Source of the DNA: Acidobacteriota bacterium
GTDB lineage: Bacteria; Acidobacteriota; Aminicenantia; Aminicenantales; Saccharicenantaceae
Direction of reading: 5' to 3'
DNA length: 64,000 nucleotides
Assembly: GCA_039683095.1 (NCBI GenBank)
Contig: JBDKSB010000001.1
Coordinates: 248,001-312,000 of the forward strand
Shown in pieces: positions 1 to 8,273 of the stretch (positions are counted from its first letter, which is position 1; every line of letters starts with the position of its first letter). Made by a program: the position numbers and the translations under genes. The notes under the pieces are model-generated. The model was not told where the DNA came from. It searched no databases and saw only the letters and a program-made list of their open reading frames with translations.

Positions 1-123
1 GGTGTGGGCCTGCAGAAAGGCCAGGTCGTCGCGGAACAGGACGCCCTCGGGCGCCCTGGCTGACTTCGCGCAGGCCGCCGCGACGGCGATGAGGACGAGC
101 GCCGCGCCTATGTCGAATCTCAT
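1..123 (-). CDS. Lipoprotein N-terminus, cut by window edge
   Basis: Only the first 41 codons lie in the window. The ATG follows an AGGAGG ribosome site at 4-nt spacing. Residues 1-18 form a signal peptide that ends in a lipobox-like Val-Ala-Ala-Ala-Cys, so a lipid-anchored envelope protein is expected. The visible mature part (acidic, then Phe-Arg-Asp-Asp-Leu) is too short to assign a family. It has its own promoter at 153-181 and is divergent from nothing nearby. Confidence 0.7.
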   Translation of the reverse strand, partial: MRFDIGAALVLIAVAAACAKSARAPEGVLFRDDLAFLQAHT

Positions 124-152
124 GGAGCCTCCTTCCGTACCTGTCGCCTTCT

Positions 153-181
153 ATTCTATGGCATCGGGGGCGCAAGACCAA
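153..181 (-). promoter_or_regulatory. Sigma-70-like promoter of the edge lipoprotein
   Basis: On the minus strand TTGGTC (176-181) and TAGAAT (153-158) are 17 bp apart and lie about 30 nt upstream of the ATG at 123. Confidence 0.55.
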
Positions 182-256
182 TCCCCGATCTTCCTTTCTC
201 GGCAGGCGGAAACCGGCGCCTGTCTCAGGGCCGCGATCCGGTTCCAGGGCGGCCGG

Positions 257-778
257 TCATGGGCCCCACGGGTAGCCGGTCCGCGTGACGCAGCAGGAGC
301 CCGAAGAGGCGTTGCCGAGGTCGAAGACGCACTCGAGCGGCGGGCCCTCCTCGGGCTGGTAGGGCCCGGCGATCGAGATCCGAACGGATCCCGGCGCGAG
401 ACCGGTGATCTCGTAGCTGATGTCGTAAAGGCAGTTGCAGTCGCAGAGCGAGGACGATTCCCTCTCCCTGATCCTGATGATCGTGCCCGAGGCCTCGATG
501 TCCGCGGAGATGGCGCCCGGGCAGCAGTTGAAGGCGGCGTTGACGTGCCTGAGCCGCAGGACGCTCCGCCCGTCGTACTCGTACTCGACGCATTCCTGGC
601 TCGCCGCCGCAGCGCCGGCCCCGCGGACGGGCGTTCCGCCGGCGCTCTTGCAGTCCGTTCGGGCGACGATCCTGCCCAGGGGCGCGGGACCGGACGGGGA
701 GCCGCAGCTCGCGGCCAGGACGATGAGGGCCGCCGCGCCCAGCGCCGGCGGGACGGGAACGCCGCGAAACCATCTCAT
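257..778 (-). CDS. Cysteine-rich lipoprotein, function unknown
   Basis: A 173-residue protein with a signal peptide ending in a lipobox (Leu-Ala-Ala-Ser-Cys, Cys25). Beyond Cys25 the mature part holds ten cysteines, several in clusters (Asn-Cys-Cys-Pro, Cys-Asp-Cys-Asn-Cys, Ser-Cys-Cys-Val). This suggests a disulfide-stabilised periplasmic or surface domain. I do not recognise the family. Position 778 is chosen as the start because a complete signal sequence follows and a promoter (802-830) lies just upstream; the ribosome site is weak. Known: a lipobox predicts lipid anchoring. Inferred: extracytoplasmic location. Confidence 0.7.
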   Translation of the reverse strand: MRWFRGVPVPPALGAAALIVLAASCGSPSGPAPLGRIVARTDCKSAGGTPVRGAGAAAASQECVEYEYDGRSVLRLRHVNAAFNCCPGAISADIEASGTIIRIRERESSSLCDCNCLYDISYEITGLAPGSVRISIAGPYQPEEGPPLECVFDLGNASSGSCCVTRTGYPWGP

Positions 779-801
779 GATCGACCCAGCTCCCTGCCCA
801 G

Positions 802-830
802 AGCATAGACGGCCGTCCGGGACGTGTCAA
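802..830 (-). promoter_or_regulatory. Sigma-70-like promoter of the cysteine-rich lipoprotein
   Basis: TTGACA (825-830, minus strand) and TATGCT (802-807) are 17 bp apart. The expected RNA start is about 20 nt before the ATG at 778. Confidence 0.65.
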
Positions 831-1192
831 GCCGGCGCCGGGCGGCCTGGGACTATCGGTTCATATGGGCAAATGGGCCCATTGGCCCATTTACACGGCG
901 GCCGGGGGACCTATGGTGGAGGCATGTCCGGGAAGACGGGTACGACCATGGACGCGATCATCATGCGCAAAGGAGGTGCTCAGGAACCGAAGGCCCGCAA
1001 CAAGATCCGTATCCCAGGGGGAGCGATCCCGCCGCGTCCGGCGCCAGGCCCGGAGCCTGAGCCCGCCGCGACTCCGGACGGCCCGCTCCAGGCAAGGAAT
1101 TCTCGGCGCGACGGGCGGACGGCCCGGCGCGCGGAACGAGAGAACGGCCCGGCCGCCCCCGAGGGGGGTTCGGTCCGGGACAAGGAGAAACC
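831..1192. other. Intergenic region upstream of the TonB receptor
   Basis: There is no convincing gene in these 360 bases. They hold a perfect palindrome (871-892) and a good ribosome site (AAGGAG) just before the receptor ATG at 1193. A frame opening at 924 overlaps the receptor start by 4 nt, but its Arg/Pro-rich composition looks like noise. Confidence 0.6.
871..892. promoter_or_regulatory. Palindromic operator candidate before the TonB receptor
   Basis: The arms AAATGGGCC and GGCCCATTT are perfectly complementary (9 bp) around a 4-nt spacer CATT. An extra half-site ATGGGC lies just to the left (865-870). Neither strand has a T tract, so a protein-binding site is more likely than a terminator. 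No matching regulator was identified. Confidence 0.4.
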
Positions 1193-4100
1193 ATGAAATT
1201 GCTCAGATCGATCGGCTTGCTCGCCTTCGCCGCGCTTCTCCTGGCCGGGGTCCTCTCCGCTCAGGTTCCCACGGCCGGCAGGATCATAGGCACGGTCATC
1301 GACGACCAGGGGGCGCCCCTCCCCGGCGTGTCCGTCGAGGCGAAGAGCCCGCGGCTCGTCGGGACGGCGGCCACGGTCACGGACGCGAACGGCGTCTACC
1401 GCCTCCTGGCCCTTCCGCCCGGCACGTTCAAGATCACCTATAGCCTCCAGGGCTTTGCCGCGGTCGTCCGCGACGACATCGTCCTCGGCGTCGAACAGGC
1501 CCTGGTCGTCGACATCTCGATGAAGCCCAGCACCGTTGAGGAGGAGGTCGTGGTCGTCGGCCAGGCCCCGCTCATCGATGTCAAGAACAGCGCCCGGGGC
1601 CAGGTCCTCACCGCCGACACCTTCAACGCCCTGCCCAAGGGCCGGAGCTTCGATTCGCTGGTGACCATCCTGCCCGGCGTCCAGAGCGAGAACGATCTTC
1701 TCGCCGGCATCTCGGTCGACGGCGCCTCGGGGGCGGAGAACGTTTTTTTCGTCGATGGGACGGACACCTCCGACCTGCTGGGCGGGACGCGCAAGCAGAA
1801 CGTGGTCTTCGATTTCGCCGACGAGGTCCAGTTCAAGGCCTCCGGCTATAACGCCGAGTACGGCGGATCCGTCGGCGGCGTCGTCAACGTCATCACCCGC
1901 TCGGGCGGCAACGCCTATCACGGCGAGCTCATCGGCTACTATACCGGCACGGGGCTCGAGGGCGCGCGGCGAGCCCGGCTGTCCCTGGACCTGAGCGACG
2001 GCACGCAGGCCCGCTACTACCCCTATGCGGAATATGTCGGCAAGGACAAGGAGAGCTCCTTCGAGGGCGGGTTCCTGCTGGGAGGCTATATCGTCAAGGA
2101 CCGGCTCTGGTTCTTCGGGGCCCTGACGCCGAGCCTGTTCCGCCGGGACCGCGACATGGACATGTCCATCCAGAGCGTCCCGACCGTCAATTCCTACAGG
2201 CGGACCGAAACGACCTGGAACGCTTCGTTCAAGCTCTCGGCCCAGCCGCTCAAGAACCTCCGGGCCGGGGCCAGCGTCGTCCTGAACCTCTTCAAGTACA
2301 AGGGCGGCAGCGACCCCATGACCTATCCGGCTGACCAGACCTACGCCGCCACGTCCAACGCCTCCGGCGACTACAATAACCTCGGCTTCTCCTACCCGAA
2401 CTATTCGATGACCGCCTATGCGGACCTGACCCTCAGCAACAACGCCCTGTTGAGCGTCCGCGGCGGCTATTTCTACAACAACCAGAATCACCGGATCGCG
2501 TCGCTGCCGACGACCCCGTATTACGCGTTCCGCCTGGAACAGCCCGGCAGCTATGCCTACGTCTCGAACGACATGTTCCCCGAGATCCCGGCCGACCTCG
2601 TTCACCCTGCCGGATGGCAGAATTTCCCCAGGGCCAACGTCATGGGGCTGGAGCAGCGGATGGACAGCCGGCTGAGCGCCAACGCCGACTTCACCTACTA
2701 CCTCAACGCCGCCGGCGAGCACGCCCTCAAGGCGGGCCTCCAGTTCATGCGCCGGACCCAGAACGTCAACGATGGGGCCCAGCAGCCCATCGTTTTCCTG
2801 GGCTGGGACCTGGACCTTGTCGCCTACAGCGTCAACTACGGCCGCGGCGATTACGGCTACTACGCCATTCGCGGCGCCGGCGAGGCCGGCCCCTACGGCG
2901 AGGGCTACAAGGTCAACATGAACAGCTGGTCCCTCTATCTCCAGGACAGCTGGACGATCGCCGGGCGGCTGACGCTCAACCTCGGCCTCCGCGCCGAGGC
3001 GGAGTACCTGCCCAGCTACACGACCGACCCGGCCTTCGCCGGCATCAAGAAGCCGGTCAATTTTTCCTTCGCCGACAAGCTCGCGCCGCGGTTCGGCTTT
3101 TCCTACGACGTCTTCGGCGACTCGAGCTTCAAGATCTACGGCAGCTTCGGCATCTTCCAGGACGTCATGAAGCTCAACATGGGCGCCAACGGCCTGGGCG
3201 GCCTGAAGTGGAAGAGCGCCTATTACACCCTCGACGACTGGGACTACACCAAGATCGGCGTCGACGGGTACTTCCCCGGCACGCTCCTGACCGTCATCGA
3301 CTTCCGCCCGCCTCTCTTCGACGTCATCGACCCCGACATGAAGCCGTTCACCCAGCGCGAGATCTCCCTCGGCTTCGAGAAGAAGCTGGCCGAGGACGCG
3401 TCCCTGTCGCTGCGCCTCGTCAACAAGAAGGTCCTTTGGGCCATCGAGGACATCGGCGTGCCCATCGAAGCGTACTACTACACCAACCCCGGCAGCCAGT
3501 ATATCAAGAACGTCTTCGCTGAGTGCAGGGAGAGCGGCCTGCTCCTGCCCGGGACGCCCGACTGTCCCAAGGCCAAGCGCGACTACTACGCCATGAACCT
3601 GTCCCTGGAGAAGCGCTTCAGCGACAACTGGCAGGGCGGCATCTCCTACACCCTCAGCCGGCTGGAAGGCAACTACAGCGGCCTGGCCTCGTCCGACGAG
3701 GACGGCCGCAACTCCCCGAACGGCGAGCGGTTCTTCGACATGTGGCACCTGTCGTTCGACAAGGAGCTCAATCCCATCGACGGGCCTTTGCCGACGGACC
3801 GGACCCATTCCATCAAGGCCTACGGCAGCTACGCCCTGCCCTTCGGCCTGACCGTGGGCCTAGTCGCCAACGCCTACAGCGGCACCCCGGTCACCGAGGA
3901 GTGGAACGTCGATTCGGCCGGCTACTACCCCTACAACAGGGGCAGCATGGGCCGCACCCCGTTCATCTTCCTGGCCAACGCCTATGTCGAGTACCGGGTC
4001 AAGCTCGGCGGCCGTAAGGCCCTCAGCTTCAATCTCAACGTCGACAACCTGTTCAACTCCCGGACGGCGACGCGGATCTACTCGATAAAGTACCGCTACA

Positions 4101-4240
4101 ACATCTCCCCCGGCGACGCGGCGCTCATTTCGACCAACTGGGAGCCGTCCCCGGACGAGGTCGTCGATCCGCGGTTCGGCATGCCCTACAGCTTCCTGGC
4201 TCCTATTTCCGGGCGCGTCGGAATGCGCTTCTCGTTCTAG
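1193..4240 (+). CDS. TonB-dependent receptor with carboxypeptidase regulatory-like domain
   Basis: A 1015-residue outer-membrane transporter that takes up a large substrate with energy passed from TonB. Residues 1-24 are a signal peptide ending Ser-Ala-Gln. Residues about 27-110 form a carboxypeptidase regulatory-like beta-sandwich (GRIIGTVIDDQGAPLPGVSV). Residues about 120-235 are the plug, including GVVNVITRSGGNAYHGEL. The rest is an aromatic-rich 22-strand barrel ending in Phe-Ser-Phe, as expected for BAM-assembled barrels. The start has AAGGAG at 7-nt spacing. The gene stands alone and is closed by a strong terminator at 4273-4312. Receptors of this OmpA-like (CarboxypepD_reg) class are common in Acidobacteriota, but the ligand cannot be read from the sequence. 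Confidence 0.93.
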   Translation: MKLLRSIGLLAFAALLLAGVLSAQVPTAGRIIGTVIDDQGAPLPGVSVEAKSPRLVGTAATVTDANGVYRLLALPPGTFKITYSLQGFAAVVRDDIVLGVEQALVVDISMKPSTVEEEVVVVGQAPLIDVKNSARGQVLTADTFNALPKGRSFDSLVTILPGVQSENDLLAGISVDGASGAENVFFVDGTDTSDLLGGTRKQNVVFDFADEVQFKASGYNAEYGGSVGGVVNVITRSGGNAYHGELIGYYTGTGLEGARRARLSLDLSDGTQARYYPYAEYVGKDKESSFEGGFLLGGYIVKDRLWFFGALTPSLFRRDRDMDMSIQSVPTVNSYRRTETTWNASFKLSAQPLKNLRAGASVVLNLFKYKGGSDPMTYPADQTYAATSNASGDYNNLGFSYPNYSMTAYADLTLSNNALLSVRGGYFYNNQNHRIASLPTTPYYAFRLEQPGSYAYVSNDMFPEIPADLVHPAGWQNFPRANVMGLEQRMDSRLSANADFTYYLNAAGEHALKAGLQFMRRTQNVNDGAQQPIVFLGWDLDLVAYSVNYGRGDYGYYAIRGAGEAGPYGEGYKVNMNSWSLYLQDSWTIAGRLTLNLGLRAEAEYLPSYTTDPAFAGIKKPVNFSFADKLAPRFGFSYDVFGDSSFKIYGSFGIFQDVMKLNMGANGLGGLKWKSAYYTLDDWDYTKIGVDGYFPGTLLTVIDFRPPLFDVIDPDMKPFTQREISLGFEKKLAEDASLSLRLVNKKVLWAIEDIGVPIEAYYYTNPGSQYIKNVFAECRESGLLLPGTPDCPKAKRDYYAMNLSLEKRFSDNWQGGISYTLSRLEGNYSGLASSDEDGRNSPNGERFFDMWHLSFDKELNPIDGPLPTDRTHSIKAYGSYALPFGLTVGLVANAYSGTPVTEEWNVDSAGYYPYNRGSMGRTPFIFLANAYVEYRVKLGGRKALSFNLNVDNLFNSRTATRIYSIKYRYNISPGDAALISTNWEPSPDEVVDPRFGMPYSFLAPISGRVGMRFSF

Positions 4241-4272
4241 TCTCCAGCGAGGGGAACGACGCGGAGCCCGTC

Positions 4273-4312
4273 GGGCCCGCCCCTATCCCGGAGGGGCGGG
4301 CCCCCCTCTTTT
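4273..4312 (+). terminator. Rho-independent terminator of the TonB receptor gene
   Basis: A perfect 12-bp GC-rich stem (4273-4284 with 4292-4303) around a 7-nt loop, followed by a pyrimidine run ending CTCTTTT. It starts about 30 nt after the receptor stop. It may also serve the convergent gene on the other strand. Confidence 0.85.
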
Positions 4313-4349
4313 CCGATGTGATAAAACCCTTCTTCTGATCACTCTTCGA

Positions 4350-6776
4350 TCAGCGGGGGGAGTCCGACGAACCGGCCAGCGCGGCCAGGCGGGCCCGGGC
4401 CTCCGCTACCTCCGGCCGCCCCGGATCGGCGTTCCGCCAGAGCTCGAGGAAGTCCCGATAACCCGCGATGGCGTCCGCCCGGCGGCCCAGGGCCTCCGAG
4501 GCCCGGGCTTTTCCGAGGACGGCGAGGGGGTAGGAGTCGGCGAAGAGGAAGCGGAACGACGTTTCCCGCAGGATCTCCTCGTAGGCCGCCGCCGCCCCGG
4601 CGGCGTCGCCGGCCTTTTCCCTGGCCTGCCCGAGGCAGGAGAAGATGACCGGCTCGTAGGCCGAGGGGGGGAAGGCGGACGGCAGGGTGGCCGCGGCTTT
4701 TTCAAGGGCGGCCACAGCCTCCCGGTAGCGGCCGCGCTCGTAGGCCACGACGCCGGTGAATAGATCGTAGTCCCTGAGGACGCGGCGGGGGGCGCCGGGC
4801 CCGACGGACTCCCGGAACCGCCGCGTCAGGTCCTCGATCCCGGCGTCGTCCCCGGTCCTGGCGCAGGCTGCTCCCAGGACGATCAGGCGCGCTCTCGTCC
4901 GCGAGACGTCGCTGTCGGAGCCCGTGACCGCCGTCCGGAGCTCGGCCAGGGCGGCCTCCGGCTTGCCCTGTTCGAGCAGGACCTGCCCGAGCATCGCCCG
5001 GATGTCCTTGGACCACATGAACTCGCGGATGGACTCCGCCAGGTCGATGCCGTTGCGGCATTCCTTTTCGGCCTCGGTGTAACGGCCCTCGGCCAGGGCG
5101 AGCAGCATCAGGCGGAGCCTGGCCTGGAGGTGCCAGGCCGGCTCGTCCATGAGGAACAGCCGGCCGAACTCTGCGCGCGCCGGACCGGGTCCCCGGGTGA
5201 AGAAGAGCAGCATGCCCTTCCAGGTCGACCAGGAGGGATCGGGAAAGACGGCGGCGGCCTTTTCGAGCGCCGCGGCCGCGCCGGCGAGGTCCCCCGTGTC
5301 GATCAGGATGGCGACGAGCGTCTGGTAGACCAGGCGGTTGGCCGGATAGTTCTCGAGATAGGCGTTCAGGACCCGCACGGCTTCCTTCGTCCGGCCGAGG
5401 GCCCGGAGCGAGACGGCCCGGGTGTGATGCGGAAAGGGATCGGACGCGCCCTGACGGATCGGGATGTCCGCGCGGGCAGCCGCGGACTCGAAGTCCTCGG
5501 TCTCGTAGCACAGGACCGCGAGGCTGGTGTTAGCGACGAGATCGTAGGGGTGGTCCTCGATCACCTTCATGAACTCGGCGGCCGCCAGCTCCCAGGTGGC
5601 CTCTGATTTGGCGTAGTAATCCCCCCGGATGAGGTGGCGCTCCCGGCAGTCCTCCGGCAGCCGGTCCGTGAGCTCGAAGGCCCGGCGCAGGTATTCGGCC
5701 TCGCGGTCGATGTAGCGGAGGTTCCGGGCGTTCACGGCCATCATCCGGTAGGCCATGGCGAATTCCGGGTCGATCTCCACCGCTTTCCTGAGCATGATGA
5801 GGCTCTGCTCGTAATCTCCCGTGCGGTGATAGCGCCAGCCCTCGGCGTAATATTTGTAGGCCAGGGCGGAGGTGGTCGTCAGGACCTCGACGTCGAGGTC
5901 GATGTCGTCGAGGGCATGCTCGGCGGTCCGGGCCAGGCCCGACCGGATGGCCCTGGCCAGCCCGTCCGCCTTCTGCATCAGGTCCTTCTCGTCCTGGCAG
6001 TCCAGCATCTCGGTCCGGATAGCGGTCCCCGTCCGGGCGTCCTGGAGGACGGCCGTGACGACGATCCGTCCCGCCGCGGCCAGCACGGTCCCGCTGATGA
6101 GGTAGTCGGCCTTCATCTCCCTGGCCAGGCGGCGCAGCTCCTCCCGGGAATACCGCCGCCGGCCAGTCAGGTCGAACTTCGTGAGCGCGCTGTAGACGGC
6201 GTCGTCGCTGACGGTCCGCAGGCGCCTGGACTGGCCGAGATCGGTGGCCAGGAGGAGAGGGAGCCCGGTCACCCACTTGTCGAGGTCGGGGTCGGCCGAG
6301 AGGTTCTCGAAGTCCAGCACGGCCAACGCCGGCGTCGGCGGAAAAGCGGCGGGGCGGGGCCGCCGGCCCCAGGTCCTCCAGGCGGCCAGGGTCGCGGCCG
6401 CGGCGAGGACCAGGATGAGGACCGGCAGGGCGGCCCTGCGGAGAAGGGGGTGCCCTCCGGCGGGCGCGGGATCGGCCGCGGCCGGGCGGCCCGGATCCTC
6501 GAGCACGGACTGGAAGCAGCGGACGAGCTGGATGCGGTTCCGGATGCCGAGCTTCCGGTAGATATGATGGATATGGTTCTTGACCGTGTGCTCGGAGATG
6601 AAGAGCTCTTCGGAGATCCGCTTGCTGTCCTTGCCCCCGAGGAGCAGCCTGGCGATCTCGCTTTCGCGGGCGGTGAGGCCGAGCTTGTCCGCGCAGGCGG
6701 CGAAGGCGTCACCGTTCTTGACGCGCAGGGCGGCTTCGGGCCGGGTTCGCCGGAACAACGACGCGAACGCTGCCAT
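4350..6776 (-). CDS. Transmembrane LuxR-type HTH regulator with FlgO-like and TPR domains
   Basis: An 808-residue one-component regulator. Residues about 30-95 form a LuxR/FixJ-type HTH (LTARESEIARLLLGG, then SEHTVKNHIHHIYRKLGI). A single membrane helix follows at about 120-138. Next comes a FlgO/TolB-N-like domain that opens ALAVLDFENLSADPDLDKW and covers about residues 155-290. The remainder is TPR repeats. The topology puts DNA binding inside the cell and the repeat sensor outside, as in CadC/ToxR-type regulators, but with a LuxR domain. The ATG has GGAG about 10 nt upstream and a promoter at 6828-6857. The target genes are unknown; the neighbouring TonB receptor is a candidate by position only. 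Confidence 0.85.
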   Translation of the reverse strand: MAAFASLFRRTRPEAALRVKNGDAFAACADKLGLTARESEIARLLLGGKDSKRISEELFISEHTVKNHIHHIYRKLGIRNRIQLVRCFQSVLEDPGRPAAADPAPAGGHPLLRRAALPVLILVLAAAATLAAWRTWGRRPRPAAFPPTPALAVLDFENLSADPDLDKWVTGLPLLLATDLGQSRRLRTVSDDAVYSALTKFDLTGRRRYSREELRRLAREMKADYLISGTVLAAAGRIVVTAVLQDARTGTAIRTEMLDCQDEKDLMQKADGLARAIRSGLARTAEHALDDIDLDVEVLTTTSALAYKYYAEGWRYHRTGDYEQSLIMLRKAVEIDPEFAMAYRMMAVNARNLRYIDREAEYLRRAFELTDRLPEDCRERHLIRGDYYAKSEATWELAAAEFMKVIEDHPYDLVANTSLAVLCYETEDFESAAARADIPIRQGASDPFPHHTRAVSLRALGRTKEAVRVLNAYLENYPANRLVYQTLVAILIDTGDLAGAAAALEKAAAVFPDPSWSTWKGMLLFFTRGPGPARAEFGRLFLMDEPAWHLQARLRLMLLALAEGRYTEAEKECRNGIDLAESIREFMWSKDIRAMLGQVLLEQGKPEAALAELRTAVTGSDSDVSRTRARLIVLGAACARTGDDAGIEDLTRRFRESVGPGAPRRVLRDYDLFTGVVAYERGRYREAVAALEKAAATLPSAFPPSAYEPVIFSCLGQAREKAGDAAGAAAAYEEILRETSFRFLFADSYPLAVLGKARASEALGRRADAIAGYRDFLELWRNADPGRPEVAEARARLAALAGSSDSPR

Positions 6777-6827
6777 CCCGCTGTCTCCTCGTTCCCGGGA
6801 GAAGAGCTAAAACCCCTGATCCCTGCT

Positions 6828-6857
6828 ATGATAACCGTTGGCGGGGGGGGCTGTCAA
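6828..6857 (-). promoter_or_regulatory. Sigma-70-like promoter of the LuxR/TPR regulator
   Basis: TTGACA (6852-6857, minus strand) and TATCAT (6828-6833) with an 18-bp spacer that contains a run of eight C residues. The leader to the ATG at 6776 is about 45 nt. Confidence 0.7.
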
Positions 6858-6936
6858 AGAGCCATGGAGCCGCGCTCTTCCCCGCTCTTATAGACGCGCG
6901 GCCCGGGGAAAATGTTGCGGCCGGGCGCCGGCCGCC

Positions 6937-8082
6937 CTAGCGGCCGTGGCTCTCGGCCAGCCGGCCCGCGAACCAGCGCCAGATCGCCTTGTTGAATTCG
7001 ACGCTCGGCGGCGTGCCCTCGAGGATGGCCAGGAAGCTCGTCGGCGCGTCGCCGGGCTTCTGCCTCTGCCGCGGCCCGGGGTCGAAGAGCAGGGGATGCT
7101 CGGGGTGGAACTGGACGCCGAGGACGTTGGGGTATTTCTCGTGCTGGACGGCCTCGACGATCCGGCCGTCGCGCGAGCTGGCCGTGGCCACCAGGCCCTT
7201 CCCCATCCGGCCGATGGCCTGGTGATGGGCGCTGAGGACGCGGGGATGATCGGACGGCTTGAAGCCCATGGCCTTGACGAAGACGCTCCCGTCGCCGAGC
7301 TGCAGGCTATGGAAGCTGTAGCCCATGAGCCGGTCGAGCGGGAACAGGCCCCGGTAGGGATTCGTGTGCCACTGCTCGGGCCCGAGGGCGATCGTCCCTT
7401 CGAAGGTCGTCTGCCCGTAGACGTCCCAGCGGATGTCCTGGGCCAGCGTCCCGCCCGTCCCGATGTTCATCGTCTGTAAGCCCAGGCAGATGCCGAGCAC
7501 GGGGAAGCCCGGGCGCCCCTCCAGGAGCGGCTTGAAACCCGGGTCCTGCGAGCCGCCGAGGAAGTGGAAGGCCGCCGAGACCTCGAGGTAGTGACGGAAG
7601 GGATCGCTGATCTCCGTGAACAGGCTCGTTTTCTCGCCGTAAATCGAGGCCGGCGCGTCGGGCCCGCCGAAAAAGATGACGCCGTCGGCCTTGGCCGCGA
7701 TCCTCTCGAACTCTGGCGTGCAGGCGTTCCGCTTGAAGAGGACCGGCTCGCTGATCTCGGCTCTGACGACATGGAACTTGAACCAGTCGAGCTTGTTCTC
7801 CGCGACGTACTTCCGGCTCTCGGCGAAATCGTCCGCCTGCCGCTCGTGCCAGACGCCGACGACCGTCAGGTTGGGGATGTCGATGACGCCGAGCCGGCGC
7901 AGCTCGGCCAGGGCCCGGACATTGAACACCTCGGGATTGAAGATGACCAGGCGGACGTCGTCGCCGCGCCCCGTCACGCCGTCGAGCCAGCGGTCGGGAT
8001 CGGGCGTCTGGCAGGCGAGGGGCGCCGGGACGGCGGCCGCCGCCACGAGGAATGCGAGGGCGAGAACGAGAGTCCTTCTCAC
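6937..8082 (-). CDS. Exported class I glutamine amidotransferase-like hydrolase (peptidase C26 type)
   Basis: A 381-residue secreted protein. The nucleophile elbow FPVLGICLGLQTMN places Cys199 as the catalytic cysteine. Further on, a Gln-Phe-His-Pro-Glu-His motif supplies the His and Glu of the triad, as in gamma-glutamyl hydrolases and PuuD. A signal peptide ends near Pro-Leu-Ala-Cys, so it acts outside the cytoplasm, which is unusual for this fold. The GTG at 8082 is chosen as the start because GGAGG lies 6 nt upstream. The ATG at 8109 lies where the promoter at 8119-8148 would start the RNA, and the frame-opening ATG at 8148 lies inside the promoter. The substrate is probably a gamma-glutamyl or related peptide (inferred). 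Confidence 0.82.
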   Translation of the reverse strand: MRRTLVLALAFLVAAAAVPAPLACQTPDPDRWLDGVTGRGDDVRLVIFNPEVFNVRALAELRRLGVIDIPNLTVVGVWHERQADDFAESRKYVAENKLDWFKFHVVRAEISEPVLFKRNACTPEFERIAAKADGVIFFGGPDAPASIYGEKTSLFTEISDPFRHYLEVSAAFHFLGGSQDPGFKPLLEGRPGFPVLGICLGLQTMNIGTGGTLAQDIRWDVYGQTTFEGTIALGPEQWHTNPYRGLFPLDRLMGYSFHSLQLGDGSVFVKAMGFKPSDHPRVLSAHHQAIGRMGKGLVATASSRDGRIVEAVQHEKYPNVLGVQFHPEHPLLFDPGPRQRQKPGDAPTSFLAILEGTPPSVEFNKAIWRWFAGRLAESHGR

Positions 8083-8118
8083 GGGGAACCTCCGCCGGGC
8101 TCGGATCATGTCCCGGCC

Positions 8119-8148
8119 ATTATATTCGCAATCCCGGCTGTCCCGCAA
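8119..8148 (-). promoter_or_regulatory. Sigma-70-like promoter of the C26-type hydrolase
   Basis: A consensus TATAAT (8119-8124, minus strand) and TTGCGG (8143-8148), 18 bp apart. The RNA start would fall near 8110, which decides in favour of the GTG start at 8082. Confidence 0.65.
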
Positions 8149-8273
8149 CCGGACGCGGCGCCGCGCCGGCCCTATTTTTCCGGTCTCGCGTGAACATTCG
8201 GGCCCGTCCCTTCGTCAACCTTGCTGAAGGGACAAGGTGGCGCGGGGGCGGACCACGAAAAAGGAGCGCGCTC

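Noticed and set aside
924-1196. A 90-codon frame overlapping the TonB receptor start by 4 nt
   Set aside because: GGAGG lies too close to its ATG and the peptide is Arg/Pro-rich without a fold or homology.
980-3808. A 942-codon open frame antisense to the TonB receptor
   Set aside because: High-GC shadow frame; its composition is repetitive Val/Asp/Glu/Gly, and the sense strand encodes a clear receptor.
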